Source: Amylostereum areolatum
Taxonomy: Eukaryota; Basidiomycota; Agaricomycetes; Russulales; Stereaceae
Assembly (NCBI GenBank): GCA_012932865.1
Contig: SAXG01000005.1
Span: forward strand, 868,001-932,000
DNA: 64,000 bases
Direction: 5' to 3'
Positions 10,015 through 22,043 of the stretch are shown in pieces. The position numbers and the translations under genes are program-made. Numbering within the stretch: the first letter of the stretch is position 1; the number at the start of each line of letters is the position of its first letter. Below the pieces are notes generated by a model, which saw only the letters and a list, made by a program, of their open reading frames with translations, was not told the DNA's origin and ran no database searches.

Positions 10015-12341
10015 CTACGCAACCGCCATCAAGCTGCCCACGAACGTTAAGATCTGGGAGGATTTTAGGTCAGCGAAGGTAGGCGAGACAAACCCGGGTT
10101 AGGACGCACCAGACGAGAGCGGACGTCGACGATATCCTCCGGAACCAAGAAGATAAGCGCGTTCATCTTCCTTGCGATCGAGATGGCCAGTTTCGCTGCG
10201 AATGTCACGAACACGAAGGTGGTCAGCACCACGCACTTCCCCTCTATAGTGCAGAAATCGCATACCGTTCTGTCGTCTGTCCTCGTAGTCGCCGGACGGG
10301 CTTACGTTGATGATGAGTGTGGGGTCCACGATGCCCGGCCTCATAGCCTCCAATAGGTCCAGGAAGAAGACCCCGGTCGTGATCGACGGGTCCTTGAACG
10401 ACCGGATGGGGCGCGAGCCCGCTTTTTTCGCCGCCGTCGTGTTCGCCCACTTGAGCATCTCCGTGTCGCTGATCGGGCGTCCCTGTCCCGAGAGCGCGGT
10501 GAGCGTCTTGGTGATGTTCATACTGTATTTTCACGTCAGTTGGTGGGTTCGGAGGAAGAAAGAAGAGGCAAACGTACCGCATGAGCTGCCACACGAGCCC
10601 AAGCACAAGCGTCTTGTTCGCATCGACGATGTCGGAGCCTTGGATGCCGACGAGGTGCATGCCCGTCTGTTTGCCCAGTTCAACGGCATAATTGGTGTTC
10701 TCGACCTGCTTGAAGCGAGAGAGGGTGCTCTGGTTTGGCGTCACTCCGATGTCCTCCGCCTCTTCATCGTCCATCATAGACGGAGGAGGAGCCGCGGCAC
10801 CGCCCTTGGGGCGAGATACGCGGCGCCAGACCACGGAACCGGGGGAGACCTTGTCGAAGGCTTGTAAAATGACGAGACCATCGCGCAGGTTCTCGAAGAA
10901 GTTGAACACAGCCGGTTCGACGTTGAGAGAGTTGAGCCAGAGCGTGAAGACGCGCGCCTCACGCTCGCCCTCTGCGTCGAAGTCGTCGACGATACCGTAG
11001 TCCTTGGCCTCCTCTTCATCGAGTGGTGCAAGTCCCGGATGCGTGTTGAACAAGTTCGCAACGAAAGCAAGGTTGAGACGCGGATTTCCTGCCACGAGCG
11101 ATGCGGGTGTCAGGTACTTGCGGCAGCCAATGTTTGCTGCGTTTTGGAGGACCTTCGAGATAAGCTGCAGCGATTGGATGCACGAAGGGTGGCCTAAGAT
11201 ACTCACCTCCTCTGCACGTTGCCGTACATCGCGAGTTTGAAGAGGACCAAGGGAACATTCATCCGGCTTGAGCTGGTTGAGAAGAACAGTGTAGTTCTCG
11301 CCGTCAGCGACATCCTTGCTGAAGTTGTTCACCCGGCGCTTCCATCCCGCCATCTTCAAGTGATAGTTAAACCATCGGAGCAAAAGCTGGTCTGGGGTCA
11401 GCCGGAGTAGGTCCTCAATCGTCTCGCCCTCCTCGCAAAGACGGTACAGCTCGGGGTGGAGCTTGATATCGACCTGGGCGAGCAGACCTCTGCGGATAAT
11501 CTGCCAGATAAGACCGAGAATCAAGTGCTCCCTTCCCTCCGCAAGATCGGAGGAGCCAATGTTGACGACGGAGCAACCGATGGCCTTTGCGGAGGTGATG
11601 ACGATGTTGTTGTTCTCCGTCATCTGGAACGCGTTCAGAGGCTTGCGCGCGGTAGGCTTGTTAAGAACACGCAGGTCAATGGTGTCGGGCACGGAGTCGT
11701 TGATGAGTTTGCACATGATGAGTCCGTCGCGAACCTCGTCGAAGAGTTGCATGGTTTCAGTGGGGATGGGAATCCGGGTGCCTACATCGGCATCGCCTTC
11801 AAGAATCTGAGGGGTGAAGGTTAGACAGCGGCACAGGCAGACATGAGCACGGTATCATACCCCGTTGATGTGATTTGTGAATTCGCGCCGCTCGTCCTCG
11901 TTGATGGTGTGGCTGGTGTTGACGTTCGCGCCCTGCACTGTCACCTTGCCTGCCTTGGTAGGAGATCGAAGAAGTCTGCTCCTTCAACTTCGCGTTGAGC
12001 TGCAAGGGTACTTGCCTCTCAGTATGTAAGCCACATTGCCTCTCGGAGCGGACGAACCTCAACCCAGTCCTCGAGCTCGACTTTTCCACTAGCATCAACG
12101 CTGACATGTTTCAGGGTTTCTCGTGCGCGATCGTAGGACTCTCCTCGGGCCTGTACAGCGTGCAGCACGGACGCCTTGTCAATGCGTCCCGAGCCATCTG
12201 TGTCGATCGCGCTGAGCGAAGTGAGTCAATGAAGACAAGACAAAGAGCGAACGGCCCCACGCACTTGAAGCGATTGATGAGATCGAACATCTCTTCCTGG
12301 GAGACTTGTGGGTACTTCTTCTGTAGTCGTATGGCTTGCAT
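10015..12341 (-). CDS. SAC6: Fimbrin (plastin), actin-bundling protein
   Basis: Actin filament cross-linker of endocytic patches and cables. The start at 12341 gives an EF-hand region: the first helix ends at the initial short exon, and the loop DTDGSGRIDKAS begins after the first intron. Then come the linker with HTINEDERREF and four calponin-homology domains (two actin-binding modules), readable from about 11750 to 10015. Recognisable CH signatures are LINDSVPDTIDLRVLN, LGLIWQIIRRGLL, LGLVWQLMR and the C-terminal KMNALIFLVPEDIVDVRSRL. The last exon ends with TFVGSLMAVA and a stop at 10015. Loop position 12 is Ser rather than Glu/Asp, so calcium binding of this hand may be weak. One extra base (most simply a T after TCC near 11960) separates KEQTSSIS from the conserved KAGKVTVQG. 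Because the gene is conserved and otherwise intact, this is probably not decay. Identity is very secure. Confidence 0.93.
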
Positions 12342-13118
12342 TATGGGTAAGCGGTGGAGGTTGGGGATAATTTAGAGGGTATGTCGGTCGCGGTCGAGGG
12401 TTAAGAGCAGTCGGCTTCAGCCGCGTCGGAGGCAGACTCGGGGCGCTGCACGGCACCGCTCACTGCGGCTCTGGCGTCATCACCTTCGCACCCTCAGCCC
12501 ATCATCGACCTCAAACTCCTTCTCTCACCGCCATCTCCGTCGCAGTCCACTCAGCATCCTGATGTTTCTTAACACACCCCCGTATCGTAACCTAGTTGGC
12601 GCTGCTCTACCTCCGGCGATCGTATATGAATGCCTCCGTCTTTGAATCAGCTCCGGAAGCTGCGGCGGGCTTGGTGGGATGCATCATGCCTTGGCCAATA
12701 CAGCGAGTACACTGGAAGGACCACGACACGGGAGGACACGGGTATGTTGTTGGTTGAGCGAGCCAAGAAGCGTCTGTAAGCCGCCATCGGTACCGATCTT
12801 CCCTTCACCCCGACCTAGCGCTATTATTAGCCGCTATAGGAAAGATGCATCTGGGATCACGTCTTGAGGAGGTGCTTCGACAACATCGGATGGCCAGGAG
12901 GGGGGAGGGCCGGGAGGCGTTCCGTACACATCGTGCAGTTGGGAGTTTCTTTCAATTCACCGTTAAGGATCGAGCGACACGCACAGTCTACATGCTTTCA
13001 CAGTCGCAAAAGGCTCGGAGTCAGGATCGTTGCATACACTTGTCGTGTATTCAAAACATCGCCTTTCTTTCAATTATACATTTCCACAAGAACTACACGA
13101 CAAAACCCTATCCAGACA
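12342..13118. other. Intergenic, fimbrin promoter and SDR 3' region
   Basis: No supported gene in 777 bp. It holds the upstream region of minus-strand fimbrin and the downstream region of the minus-strand dehydrogenase. Confidence 0.5.
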
Positions 13119-13958
13119 TTAGCCCAGCAATAAACGAGACGAGAGAAAGTTATCGCGCACTCCGTTGACGAGGATATTCTGGCCATTAACCCACCTCGCA
13201 CCCTCCGAAGCGAGGAAGGCGACGACAGGGGCGATGTCATCTGGTTGGCCAAGACGCTTTGAAGGTGCGAAGCCAGCGAACATGTTGATCATCTCGTCCG
13301 TCTTGCCCTTGCGGAAGAGCTCTGTGTCGGTGGGACCGGGGGAGACGGTGTTCACGGTGATACCGCGCGCGCCGAGGTCCTTGGCGAGGACCCGGGCGAT
13401 TTGTTCGATAGCGCCTTTGGACGCGCAGTATACGAGATGGATGGGCATGACGCCCGAGGCGTGAGCGAGGGTAGTGGAGAAGAAGATGACGCGCCCGCCT
13501 GTCCGTGGACATGTTAAAGACATCAGCGATGGTACCGGTGGCAATACGCACCGGAAGGAAGGAGAGGAGCAGCAAGCTTCGTAAGGAAGAGGGGGCCTTT
13601 GACGTTCGCGTTCATGTGGGCGTCGTAGAACTTTTCGTCGATGGCGGCGATGGGCTTACTGCCCATGATACCGGCATTGAGGACGAGGATGTCGAGTTTG
13701 CCGAAAGCCTTGATGCAGGCATCGACGAGCGTTTGCGCGCCGACTAGGGTAGACGCGTCGGCCTTGACGACGACAGCCTTGCCGTTGCCTTCGGTCGCGA
13801 TAGCGGCAACGATGTGCTCCGCGGCTCCAGCGTCATTGACGTAGTTGACGATGACGGAAGCGCCGTCGGAGGCAAGTTGCGTGACGATAGCGGCGCCGAT
13901 AGGAGCGCGAAGAGCCAGTGACGATGGCGACTTTTCCGGCGAGCGGGAGAGAAGACAT
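13119..13958 (-). CDS. Short-chain dehydrogenase/reductase with a frame offset in the cofactor loop
   Basis: Classical SDR fold of about 250 residues, one intron (donor GTGCGT near 13551). From the start at 13958: the Rossmann strand LAGKVAIVTGSSR, the NAG motif (LVLNAGIMG), catalytic Ser in FFSTTLAHAS, Tyr and Lys in VYCASKGA, then the PG motif ITVNTVSPGPTDTELF and a C-terminal VNGQNILVNG. Substrate and cofactor preference (NAD or NADP) are unclear, although Arg after TGSS is common in NADP enzymes. Between TGSSR and IGAAIV there is one extra base (an A on the plus strand near 13901), so the catalytic domain is out of frame with the start. No GT-AG intron fits there. The gene is therefore an inserted-base error, a frameshifted copy, or recoded. 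It lies head to head with the SET/MYND gene, 577 bp apart. Confidence 0.78.
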
Positions 13959-14535
13959 GTTCGGTGAGCAAGCAGCGGAGGACTGGGTGGACGTTTGCAG
14001 GAGACAAAGCAGAACTGGAAGGGCAAAGAGCCCAAGAGAAAGCCTTTATATGTATAAGACAAGCGCCACTGAGACCGAGCGCGACGATGAGCTGGATACC
14101 AAAGTAGAGCTGAATTACATGCTGAGGTCAGAGTTCCAGTCATGAGGGTGGATCGTACGCTCAAGGACGAGGGGGCGACCAAAGTGGATGGAGAGTGGGT
14201 TTGCACCCGGTTTGCACTGTGCAGTAACTTCGCACACAGACGCCCATAACGCAGGCGTGGGAACTTTGGACCCACATCACGTCACGTGCAGAGCCCACTT
14301 TCTCACGAATCCACCTCACAGTCACAGATCCCCAGTTGAGTCTCCAGTTCGAAATACTTGGATTCACTGGCTTGGATGGTACTAGAGCTGGGGTATTCTC
14401 ATCCGTAGGGATAGGTTTGGATGGAATGAGGAGATGAGGATGTCAGTGCTCGATGAGCGCGAGTTGAACCGCGTTCGAGATTCGAAAATCGACGCGCCTC
14501 ATCTTGCTTTGGATTGCTTCTAAGTACCGCCGGCC
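13959..14535. promoter_or_regulatory. Shared upstream region of SDR (-) and SMYD (+)
   Basis: 577 bp lies between two divergent start codons and has no coding frame of its own. It includes TTTATATGTATAAG near 14043-14056, a possible TATA element for the minus-strand gene. No factor binding site is claimed. Confidence 0.4.
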
Positions 14536-16725
14536 ATGTCCTCCTTTGCTAGTATTCGATCTGAACGTCAATCAAAGCAACCAAAGTCATTTATTTCTTC
14601 TGCTCCCACCGCGTCAGAAGACTCGGACGTTGGAAAAGCTCTGGTGCCCTCAGCACCCAAGGATGTCAGTGCTCCCGAACGTCTCTACCAGTCTTTGCCT
14701 GCCTCTGTTGACGTCCGCGTAACATCTCAAGCCGGTCGCGGTGTCTACGCTAAGCAGCCTTTCAAGCCAGGTCTGTGGTCACCTTTTTGATCTCTGGATA
14801 TCTCTGACAACCGGTGCAGGCGAGATAATATTCGCGACGAAGCCCCATGTCCACGTCCTCTCCACTCGCAACCTCGAACACTTCTGCTCCGCCTGTGCTT
14901 CGCCTGCAGCGGAGAACGGTCTCAAACGCTGTACGCGTTGTCGGGTCGTCTGGTACTGTAATGCGGTGCGTATATGTCATCCCCCGACCGGAATCGCTAC
15001 CTGATCTTACGCGTCGTAGGAGTGTCAAAATGGCGACTGGTCGACACATAAGCAGGAATGTAGCGCGCTGCAGCGGTGGGCTGCTGGTGCTCCTTCACCC
15101 GATGTCGCGATTCCAGCCGAGCCCATCCGATGCCTCGGACGGCTCTTGTGGACGAAGCAGAAAAAGCGGCTATCTAGCGTCTGGGTGCGTATTCCCTAGT
15201 GATGTTTCCGATACAAGTCCACGTCTCTAATAAAGTCGTCCAGGCACGGGAGGTCGATAGCATGCAATCGCGTATGTGACCATAGTGTTCGATCGACTCT
15301 GTTATTGATTTACCTACGCAGACAGAACGTCTCTTCCACCCGAAGCTACGGAGTCTCACACTCACTTCGCTCATGCCGTAGTCAAATATCTTGGGCTCAA
15401 TGCTCCAGGAGAGCTCGGTCCCTTCGGCATACAGACTCCCGCCGACTTGGTTGATCTTATCTCGCGCGTACGTTGCATACCCATCCTTACTCTTCTAACG
15501 CTGACGCTCTACGACCGAAACACAGTTTACGACGAATTCCCTGACGCTAACCGCGCCTTCCCTAACCCCCATTGGCGTGACAGTTTCGCCACCCGTCGCA
15601 CTAATCAACCACTCCTGTGAACCGAATGCGGTCGTCGTTTTCCCAGGGTGGATCCACTAGTTCAAAAGCCCAGGAGCCTCTCATGAACGTGATCGCGATA
15701 CGTGAGATCGCTCCAGAGGAAGAAGTGAGCCTGCTTACCATTCCTTCCTAGTCGAGTGCTCAGCGGTTTGCACAGGTGCTTACCGCATACATCGACACCA
15801 CTTTGCCCAAAGAACAAAGACAACACGCTCTACGGATCACCTACAACTTCGCCTGTAAGTGCACTTTATGTGCGACCACCACAGGACCAGATCCCCGCGA
15901 GGCGATGGAATGCCCGAAAGGATGTGGAGGAACATGCCTACTTCCTACTGAAGGTGCGTATCTCTTATCTGCGCAAGGACCCTCATTAGCTAACGCAGTC
16001 ATACTCTAGAGGGACCCTCTCACGCGATGTGTCAAGTGTAAGGCAGCCGTCGCCTCCACGGACGAAGTACTCGACGCAGCCCGCATAGGCCAAGAAGCCT
16101 TGGACAAAGCCACCTCTCTCCACCTCTCTAGTGACCGAGTTCCCCTCCTGTCTCTTCGAACCATCCTCTGACACTGCTCTCAGACCTACCAAAAGCCCTC
16201 CAGCTCACCACCAACATCCTTCCCATTCTCGCCTCCGCGCGCCTCCTCCCAACCGCCCACCCGCGTCTTGCGCTCTCCAGGCTACACCAATCCCTCCTTT
16301 TATCTTCTTTCCCGACGCCTCTCAACCAAGACGCGCTCGATGCGCTCGTACGCGCCACAGCCGCAACGACAAACGCTTTATCCGCGCTCCTCTGCCCCGG
16401 CCATCCCATCCGCGCCCTCGCCCGCGCTGAACTAGGAAAACTGCTCGCCGTCGACGAGCCAGCGCCACGAGACAAACAAAACGAAACTGGTAACGTGTAC
16501 CCGCCATCGGGTGCACCTCGCTTACGCCTTGCTTACGAGTCCCTCGTCCAAGCACGCGCTGAGCTACTCGTCGGGTTCGGCGTACGGAACGAGGGTGGGG
16601 AGGTGGGGAGGGAGGTGAGGGAGATGGTCGTGCGAGTCGAGCGCGAGTTGGCGGCGTGGTCTCAGGGCGTGAAGAATGTCCTCCAGGACGCGCCCCCTGT
16701 GGCGAGTGATAAGCAGCGTAGGTAG
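14536..16725 (+). CDS. SET and MYND domain protein (SMYD-like methyltransferase)
   Basis: Predicted lysine methyltransferase of the SMYD group. Order of parts: N-terminal SET strand (VTSQAGRGVYAKQPF, about 14715-14765); MYND zinc finger from CSACASPAAE through CTRCRVVWYCNA and ECQNGDW (about 14885-15060); core SET motif NHSCEPNAVVVF at about 15607-15642; post-SET Cys cluster (CKCTLCA, then CPKGC); and a later CVKC. A helical C-terminal half ends at 16725. About nine exons with short introns. Two places are out of phase by one base: after VVVFP at about 15645-15649, and across the intron at about 15945-16015. At the first, a 37-43 nt intron with a weak donor would also repair the frame but would remove part of the conserved strand. 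The target protein is unknown. Confidence 0.8.
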
Positions 16726-17101
16726 CATCTAAGCGTCATCGTGCAGAAGCAAGAGTGTTTGGCCACTGTGGGAGATGCTCGCGCAGGACGTGCTGTACTT
16801 CTATTCCGTACGACGAACTGCGGGCCCGATGTATGCTACCACTTACTTACTTACTTAGCTTGATGCTTTCTGACGTTATGGGACAACAGTGCAATATGTT
16901 CATACATGGCAGGCAATTTATACTGCCGTGGTTAGAAAATCGGTTCATTGTCATCCTTGCTTTCTCGTGTACATCACTCGCACGAGTAACACTCGCAAAG
17001 TTGTGGTACACATCAAGGTATTCGTGAAGAAGGTACAGCACAAACCCGCCGCGCTCGCACCAGCAAGCGGGCTCCGACCCGCAACTTTGAATCTGGGTGT
17101 C
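16726..17101. other. Convergent intergenic region with an (ACTT)n microsatellite
   Basis: 376 bp between two converging genes (SMYD and MOB4). It contains four ACTT units at 16841-16857 and no coding frame. It probably holds the 3' ends of both transcripts. Confidence 0.5.
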
Positions 17102-19097
17102 CTATGCATCTCCCTCCGTTCCTGCACCAGGCGCAGGCGCATCCTCCGGCTCAGTCGGCTTCGTCTCCGCCTCCACCACCTCTTCTTCGGCCTCCTCGTC
17201 TTCAGGTTGGTGCAATGGCTCATCAGTCACATCCGATTCTTCCCCCTGGGTATCACTTTCCTCCGGTGTCGCGGACGGCTCAGGCTCGTCCTTTTGCTGC
17301 TCTGAAACTGGCTTGGGGGAAGGGTCGTTAGAGCCATCGACAGGTGTGGAGGCGGGCTCGGGGGCAGATTCAGGCTCGGCGTCGTCGTGGTCAGTCACAT
17401 CTTGCGACTCGGGGTCCTCCTTTTCCTCCGATTCTTCTTCTTTTGGTGGAGAGTCGGGCTCGTCGGGGGCCGAAGACGTTGCAGGCTCTATTTCCTCGGG
17501 CTCAATCTCCTCAGGAATTTCCTCTGGTGCCGTCGGTGTCTCTTCTTCCTTTACCGGCTCTTCCTCCTTGGATGCGGGCTCCTCCGATGTATGCGAGGGA
17601 GGCGCGATCACCTCGAGGATTTGTGCGTGGGCAGCCGCCGGGCTCGGCGCGAGTTCGGGCGTGTCTTCTAACACGGGCGGCTCTTCAGATTCGCGTGCGA
17701 GCGCGGGGTCCACGCCGGGCACGTCCGGTTCGTCCTGAGAAGACGGGGCGGAGAGCGGGACGTCGTCGACGTCGGCGAGATCGTCTTTGTTAGCCTTGGA
17801 GAGCTCCTCTGCCATAACGTAGGCTTCGCTAAAGACCATCGTGTCCGTGCGGCTGCGGCCCTTGCGCGGACTGGGGTTCTGCTCACTAGACGAGGGCTCG
17901 TTGGGAGGACTACGGTCGACGTTGGTGTCGGAGGTGGGGGGTAGGTGCTCCAGACCGAGACCCCTCCCATGGTCGGGATCTACGGCGGCGGCCAAAAGGC
18001 GCGGCGGCTCGACATGGGTGGGGTCCTCGGGGGAGAGGCGGGTGGGGATGACGAGGAACTCGGGTGGGACGAGATCGTATTTGGAGGTGAGCGCGAGGAA
18101 TCGAGCGTAGAGGGAGGATTCGGCCTCGGCCTGCTCGAAGATCTCTCGGTGGTGGAAGAAGGCGTGGGCGAAAATGCGGCCTAGGCGGCGGGCTAAGGCG
18201 CCAAAATGGCGATTGGAGGTGTTGGGGATGGAGAGGCTGGCGTGGGAGTCTAAGCGGATGTAAGGCAGGACGGACGGGCGGGCTCACCGAGAGGGGAAAG
18301 CGCGGGGAGAGTTGAGCAGGGCGGTGGCACTGTCGACGGTGTGCAGGATGTAGTCGATAGCACAACATTGCTAAGAAGGCGGCGTGTCAGTGTAGGCCTG
18401 AACTTTGACTGAACCAATCGCTGAAGGGGAATCGCAGTCGGGCGAAGGTCTAGAGACTTCATATCCGTCCGGGCGAGAGCGTGGGCGTCGCGTACTCTCG
18501 AACTTGGGGTTCCGATTATACGCACCACACCTCCGCACTGCCGTGTGAGATATATGAGGAGGATGCCACCCTCGACGGAATAGGGCGACGCAGAAGGCTT
18601 CACGTGGGTTGTATGCTCACCTCCATTGCACCCTCATTCCCGTGAGCGACACAAAGGTATAGCCATTCGCCTGCCTTCATTTCTGGACAAGATGTGCGCG
18701 TGCATTCTTGCTGAAGCATCGTGATAAGTGGATGGGACAGATCCTGAGCAAGTCGACTGCATCCAGTGTACCGCGTGAATGGACCGATGATACGCTGGAA
18801 AGTGTTTGAACACACCGGAGCTGCTCGTATATCCAGCACGCCTCGTCCACGGTCACGTCGTTCTTCGCGTCCTTCTCGCCCTCAGCTGTGCGTATCGTCT
18901 GCATCGTCTTTTTGTCGCGCGGATTCAGGAATGGAGACGATGGTATCCACGTCGTGGATGTCGAGGCGGATAAGGAGGGAAATGTATTCCTGGAGTTGAA
19001 ATGCGCTGTCGAGGGAAGCGAGAGGTGCGAGAGACTTGACGGGGTAGAAGGTGGATATGCGCGAGCCTTTGAGAGGACGATATAAAATGGCAGCCAT
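17102..19097 (-). CDS. MOB4: MOB kinase activator 4 (phocein) with a long acidic tail
   Basis: Mob-family scaffold; phocein is a core subunit of the STRIPAK phosphatase-kinase complex. The start at 19097 gives an N-terminal helical segment (LQEYISLLIRLDIHDVD). Then come CWIYEQLR, the zinc-site region TSCPEMKAGEWLYLCVAHG, CCAIDYILHTVDSATALLN with FPSR, and RIFAHAFFHHREIFEQAE, which carries the conserved His pair. The Mob domain ends near 18020. It is followed by about 290 residues almost entirely of Glu, Asp, Pro, Ser and Thr (to 17102), far longer than the roughly 225-residue animal protein. The junction after DVDTIVSIP is out of phase by one base unless a 40-nt intron with a poor donor is used. 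The intron after GNEGAME is about 250 nt, long for this window. Identity is secure; the role of the tail is unknown. Divergent from the FunK1 gene, 197 bp apart. Confidence 0.88.
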
Positions 19098-19294
19098 AAC
19101 AAGGTAGACAATAAACTTGACCGTGGTCCGTCGACGCGAGGCACGACGTGGAGGCTCAACGCGGCGAACGGCGACAAACGCGCGTCGCGCGGCGTGGTTG
19201 AACGGCTATGCGGGCCGACCCGACCGTGACCGGTCCCAAGGTCCAACCCAGACGCCAGGCTTGTCTGGCCGTAACTCGTCGTCCTCCTCTCGCC

Positions 19295-21609
19295 ATGACT
19301 ACACAAACACAGAAATCTAACGGTCACTCGCGAATTCGCGATGGAAAGCGACCGCGCTCTCCTGTCAACTCCCCATCCCATTCTGAGCAGTGTATCGACA
19401 CCGCCACTCCATTTACGTCTACCCACCGCGTTACGAACAACGGTCAGAGGAACATGGCAGAGGATATGGCCGGCAAGTTCGTAGGCCCGATGTCCCTCAA
19501 CGATTGGTTGTCAGAATTTATGCCAGCAAGCCTTCACGAGACAATACCTAGCGACATATCGTTCGAGAAGGTGGCCAAAGCGACGACGGAGAGAGAGATG
19601 TATGGGCACTTTGTGCGTCTAGTCTCCCTTTTTCGAATGGGATAGCATCAGACTCAATACTAACACAGATCGACGCGTGCCAATCGCTTTGCGGAAAGAG
19701 GATTACGGTCGCGGACACGTCAACCTACGGCGATCCTGTCACCGCGACTGCCCAAGATCGCAAAGGCCTATCTCCCGATATCATGGTGTACCACCCTTCT
19801 AGACCCCCACCAGCTCAGGCCACAGACTTCACGCGAGCAGATATGTTTGGCGAATTCAAATTTACCGAAGTTGCCGATCCGTTTTGCGACAACGGGTGTG
19901 AGGCAGAGTACCCGTTCGAAAGCAGCACTGAAATGGGATGGGACACTCGGGGTCAAATCATTGCGTACGCTCACGCGCTCCTGTCCATGCAATTTCGACT
20001 TTATTGCTTCTCTTTCCTCATCTTTGGCTCAAAGGCCCGTTTTATCCGCTGGGATAGGGCGGGGGCTGTTGTGTCCGAAGCGTTCGACTACGTGAAAACC
20101 CCGGAACCTCTTGCTCAATTCATGTGGCGCTATAGCCATATCTCAGCCGCTCAGCGAGGTCATGACGAGAATGTCACGGAAGCCACAAACAACGTCATTG
20201 ATCCATCCGAAGAAGCCACAATCCGTCGTTCACTATCCCTCGACTCCCTCCGACCGCTCTATCTTCTACGTCTCCCTCCATCTTCGTCCTCTCCCACACC
20301 ATCGCTCCCTGAACATGCCTTCAACGAACCAACGGACTATGTCGTCGCGCTCCCGAAGTACCGCGCACGGTGCCCTGCGGGAAAATCCACTCGTTCTCTC
20401 TTCGCCTTCAATAGGAGGTCTTCCATCGTTTGTCACCTGAAAGACACTTGGAGAGTCAATCTACCAGCGCTTGAAGACGAGGGAACAATCATTCGCAAGC
20501 TTCAGGAGGCCAACGTTCCCCACGTCGGCGACGTCTTTCTCGCCTCCGATGTTCTGCAGAATGGCAAGACAAGCGATACTGCTACAGATACCTATGCGTG
20601 CAGTGAATGGGCCAACCTCAACACGGCGACGACTCCGTATCGATATTATCGCATTATATCAAAAACAGTTGGCCGACCCTTGACCACATTTTCATGCTCA
20701 AAACAACTCGTGCAGGCTGTCGCGGACGCTATTGAAGGTCCGTTGACTCTTTCCATGCCTTCAACTCCCTGCTCACTTTTGTCTATAGCACACAAGCATG
20801 CGGAAGCGGCAGGTTATCGTCACCATGATATCAGTGTCGGAAACATCCTCATCACAGAAGACGGTCATGGCCTCCTCATCGACTGGGACTCTGCGGTTCG
20901 AATAGCCGACTTGGATCTCAATGCTGCCCGCAAAGATGTCGTCGGTACCTGGCCATTCAAGTCCGTTACCAGAGCGCTGAACTGCCGCGCTCCTCACCTC
21001 CTCCTGGACGACCTAGAGTCGTTCTTCTGGGTTCTGCTATGGGTCGCCCTCAATTTCTGCCAGCATACCCTCCCTCCGGGCAGGGTAAGCACCGAGAACC
21101 GCTCCGTATTCGAGGAATGTCTATCGACACGGGACGGAGAAGCAGGCGGCTTTGGCAAGCGAGATGTGCTCGCAGGTCCCTGCTTGACAAAGCGACTAGC
21201 CACAAAATTCGAGCCAACGGGACTGAACGATGTCCTGGTCGTTATGCACGATGTCCTGGGGACACGCTACAGGATACCGACGATGCCTACGGCTGCTCAG
21301 AAAATAGGCGTGAGTCCTGAAGTATGGGCCATGAAGCTGCACATGCATGAGCTCCGCAGTGCCGACCATATGTTGGTCATGGAACAGCTGAAGGATGCGG
21401 GATATATTCTCACGTTGATGCGAGCTCAGTTGGATGGCAATGACTGGGGGGCAGAAGATGACTCTCCTCAAGTTCGCGCGATTCCTCCTAACCCCGGGGA
21501 CAACATGAAGCGATCGGGCACTCGCGAGAGTGCTTATCTAGGATCTACAAAACGAGCGGGCAGGCGACTTCCGAAGAGGCGTCGTGTGGATCTCAGCGAG
21601 GCGCGTTGA
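19295..21609 (+). CDS. FunK1-type protein kinase (catalytic residues kept)
   Basis: Fungal-specific FunK1 kinase, three exons (19295-19612, 19669-20737, 20789-21609), 735 residues. The N-terminal extension contains GKFVGPM and FEKVAKATTEREMYGHF, shared with the next gene. The middle region has MFGEFKF, RGQIIAYAHALL and KARFIRWDR, family hallmarks preceding the kinase core. The catalytic loop HHDISVGNIL has its Asp codon at 20827 and Asn codon at 20842; the metal-binding motif is IDWDSA, with Asp at 20881. A later motif DDLESFFWVLLWVAL is also typical. The tail is basic and may be a nuclear localisation signal (RAGRRLPKRRR). The second intron (51 nt) is a multiple of three without a stop, so its retention would add 17 residues just before the catalytic loop. 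It is a plausible active Ser/Thr kinase; the target is unknown. Confidence 0.9.
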
Positions 21610-22043
21610 GGCGAATCCTACGGATGGTCTGTATGCACATGGACTGCCAGTGAAGCGGTGAGGTCAGTCTCAACGTAACGTTGTCAGGTTCAGAATCATA
21701 CGATTCATATTGAATATTGAATGGTTATAAAGGCGTCGTACACCATAACTCCTACCCAAGTTTTTTTGTAACTCTTTATGTCGAAATTGTTGAGGACCCA
21801 TGAATGCAGCTGTGCACTGAATTATTCAAGGATAAGTAGCGGATAGTGATGTTCTCGAGTGTAGTAAGTACTTACTAATGTAGATAGTACATGGTGTTCA
21901 TTTGATGGAAAAGTGAGTTGATGTCATGTATTTGGGTGCCTAAGTATATACCTTGCAGTACGTCTGCCGGTCATCCTTGGGTCATCCCTCCTCGGCCATC
22001 GCCCGCCATCAGCCGTCATCGCTCCCCACTGTCCAGCCTTCCC
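21610..22043. other. Intergenic between the two FunK1 genes
   Basis: 434 bp, AT-richer than the flanking genes, with no coding frame. It serves as 3' region of the first kinase and promoter of the second, both on the plus strand. Confidence 0.5.

Noticed and set aside
14450..14520. A tRNA-like string (GTTGAACCGCGTTCGAGATTCG)
   Set aside because: No cloverleaf with acceptor, D and anticodon arms can be drawn around it.
15650..15663. GGATCCACTAGTTC, identical to a common cloning-vector polylinker string, at the SMYD frame break
   Set aside because: Only 14 bases match, the flanks do not continue as vector, and the string can encode a plausible GSTSS linker. Probably coincidence.
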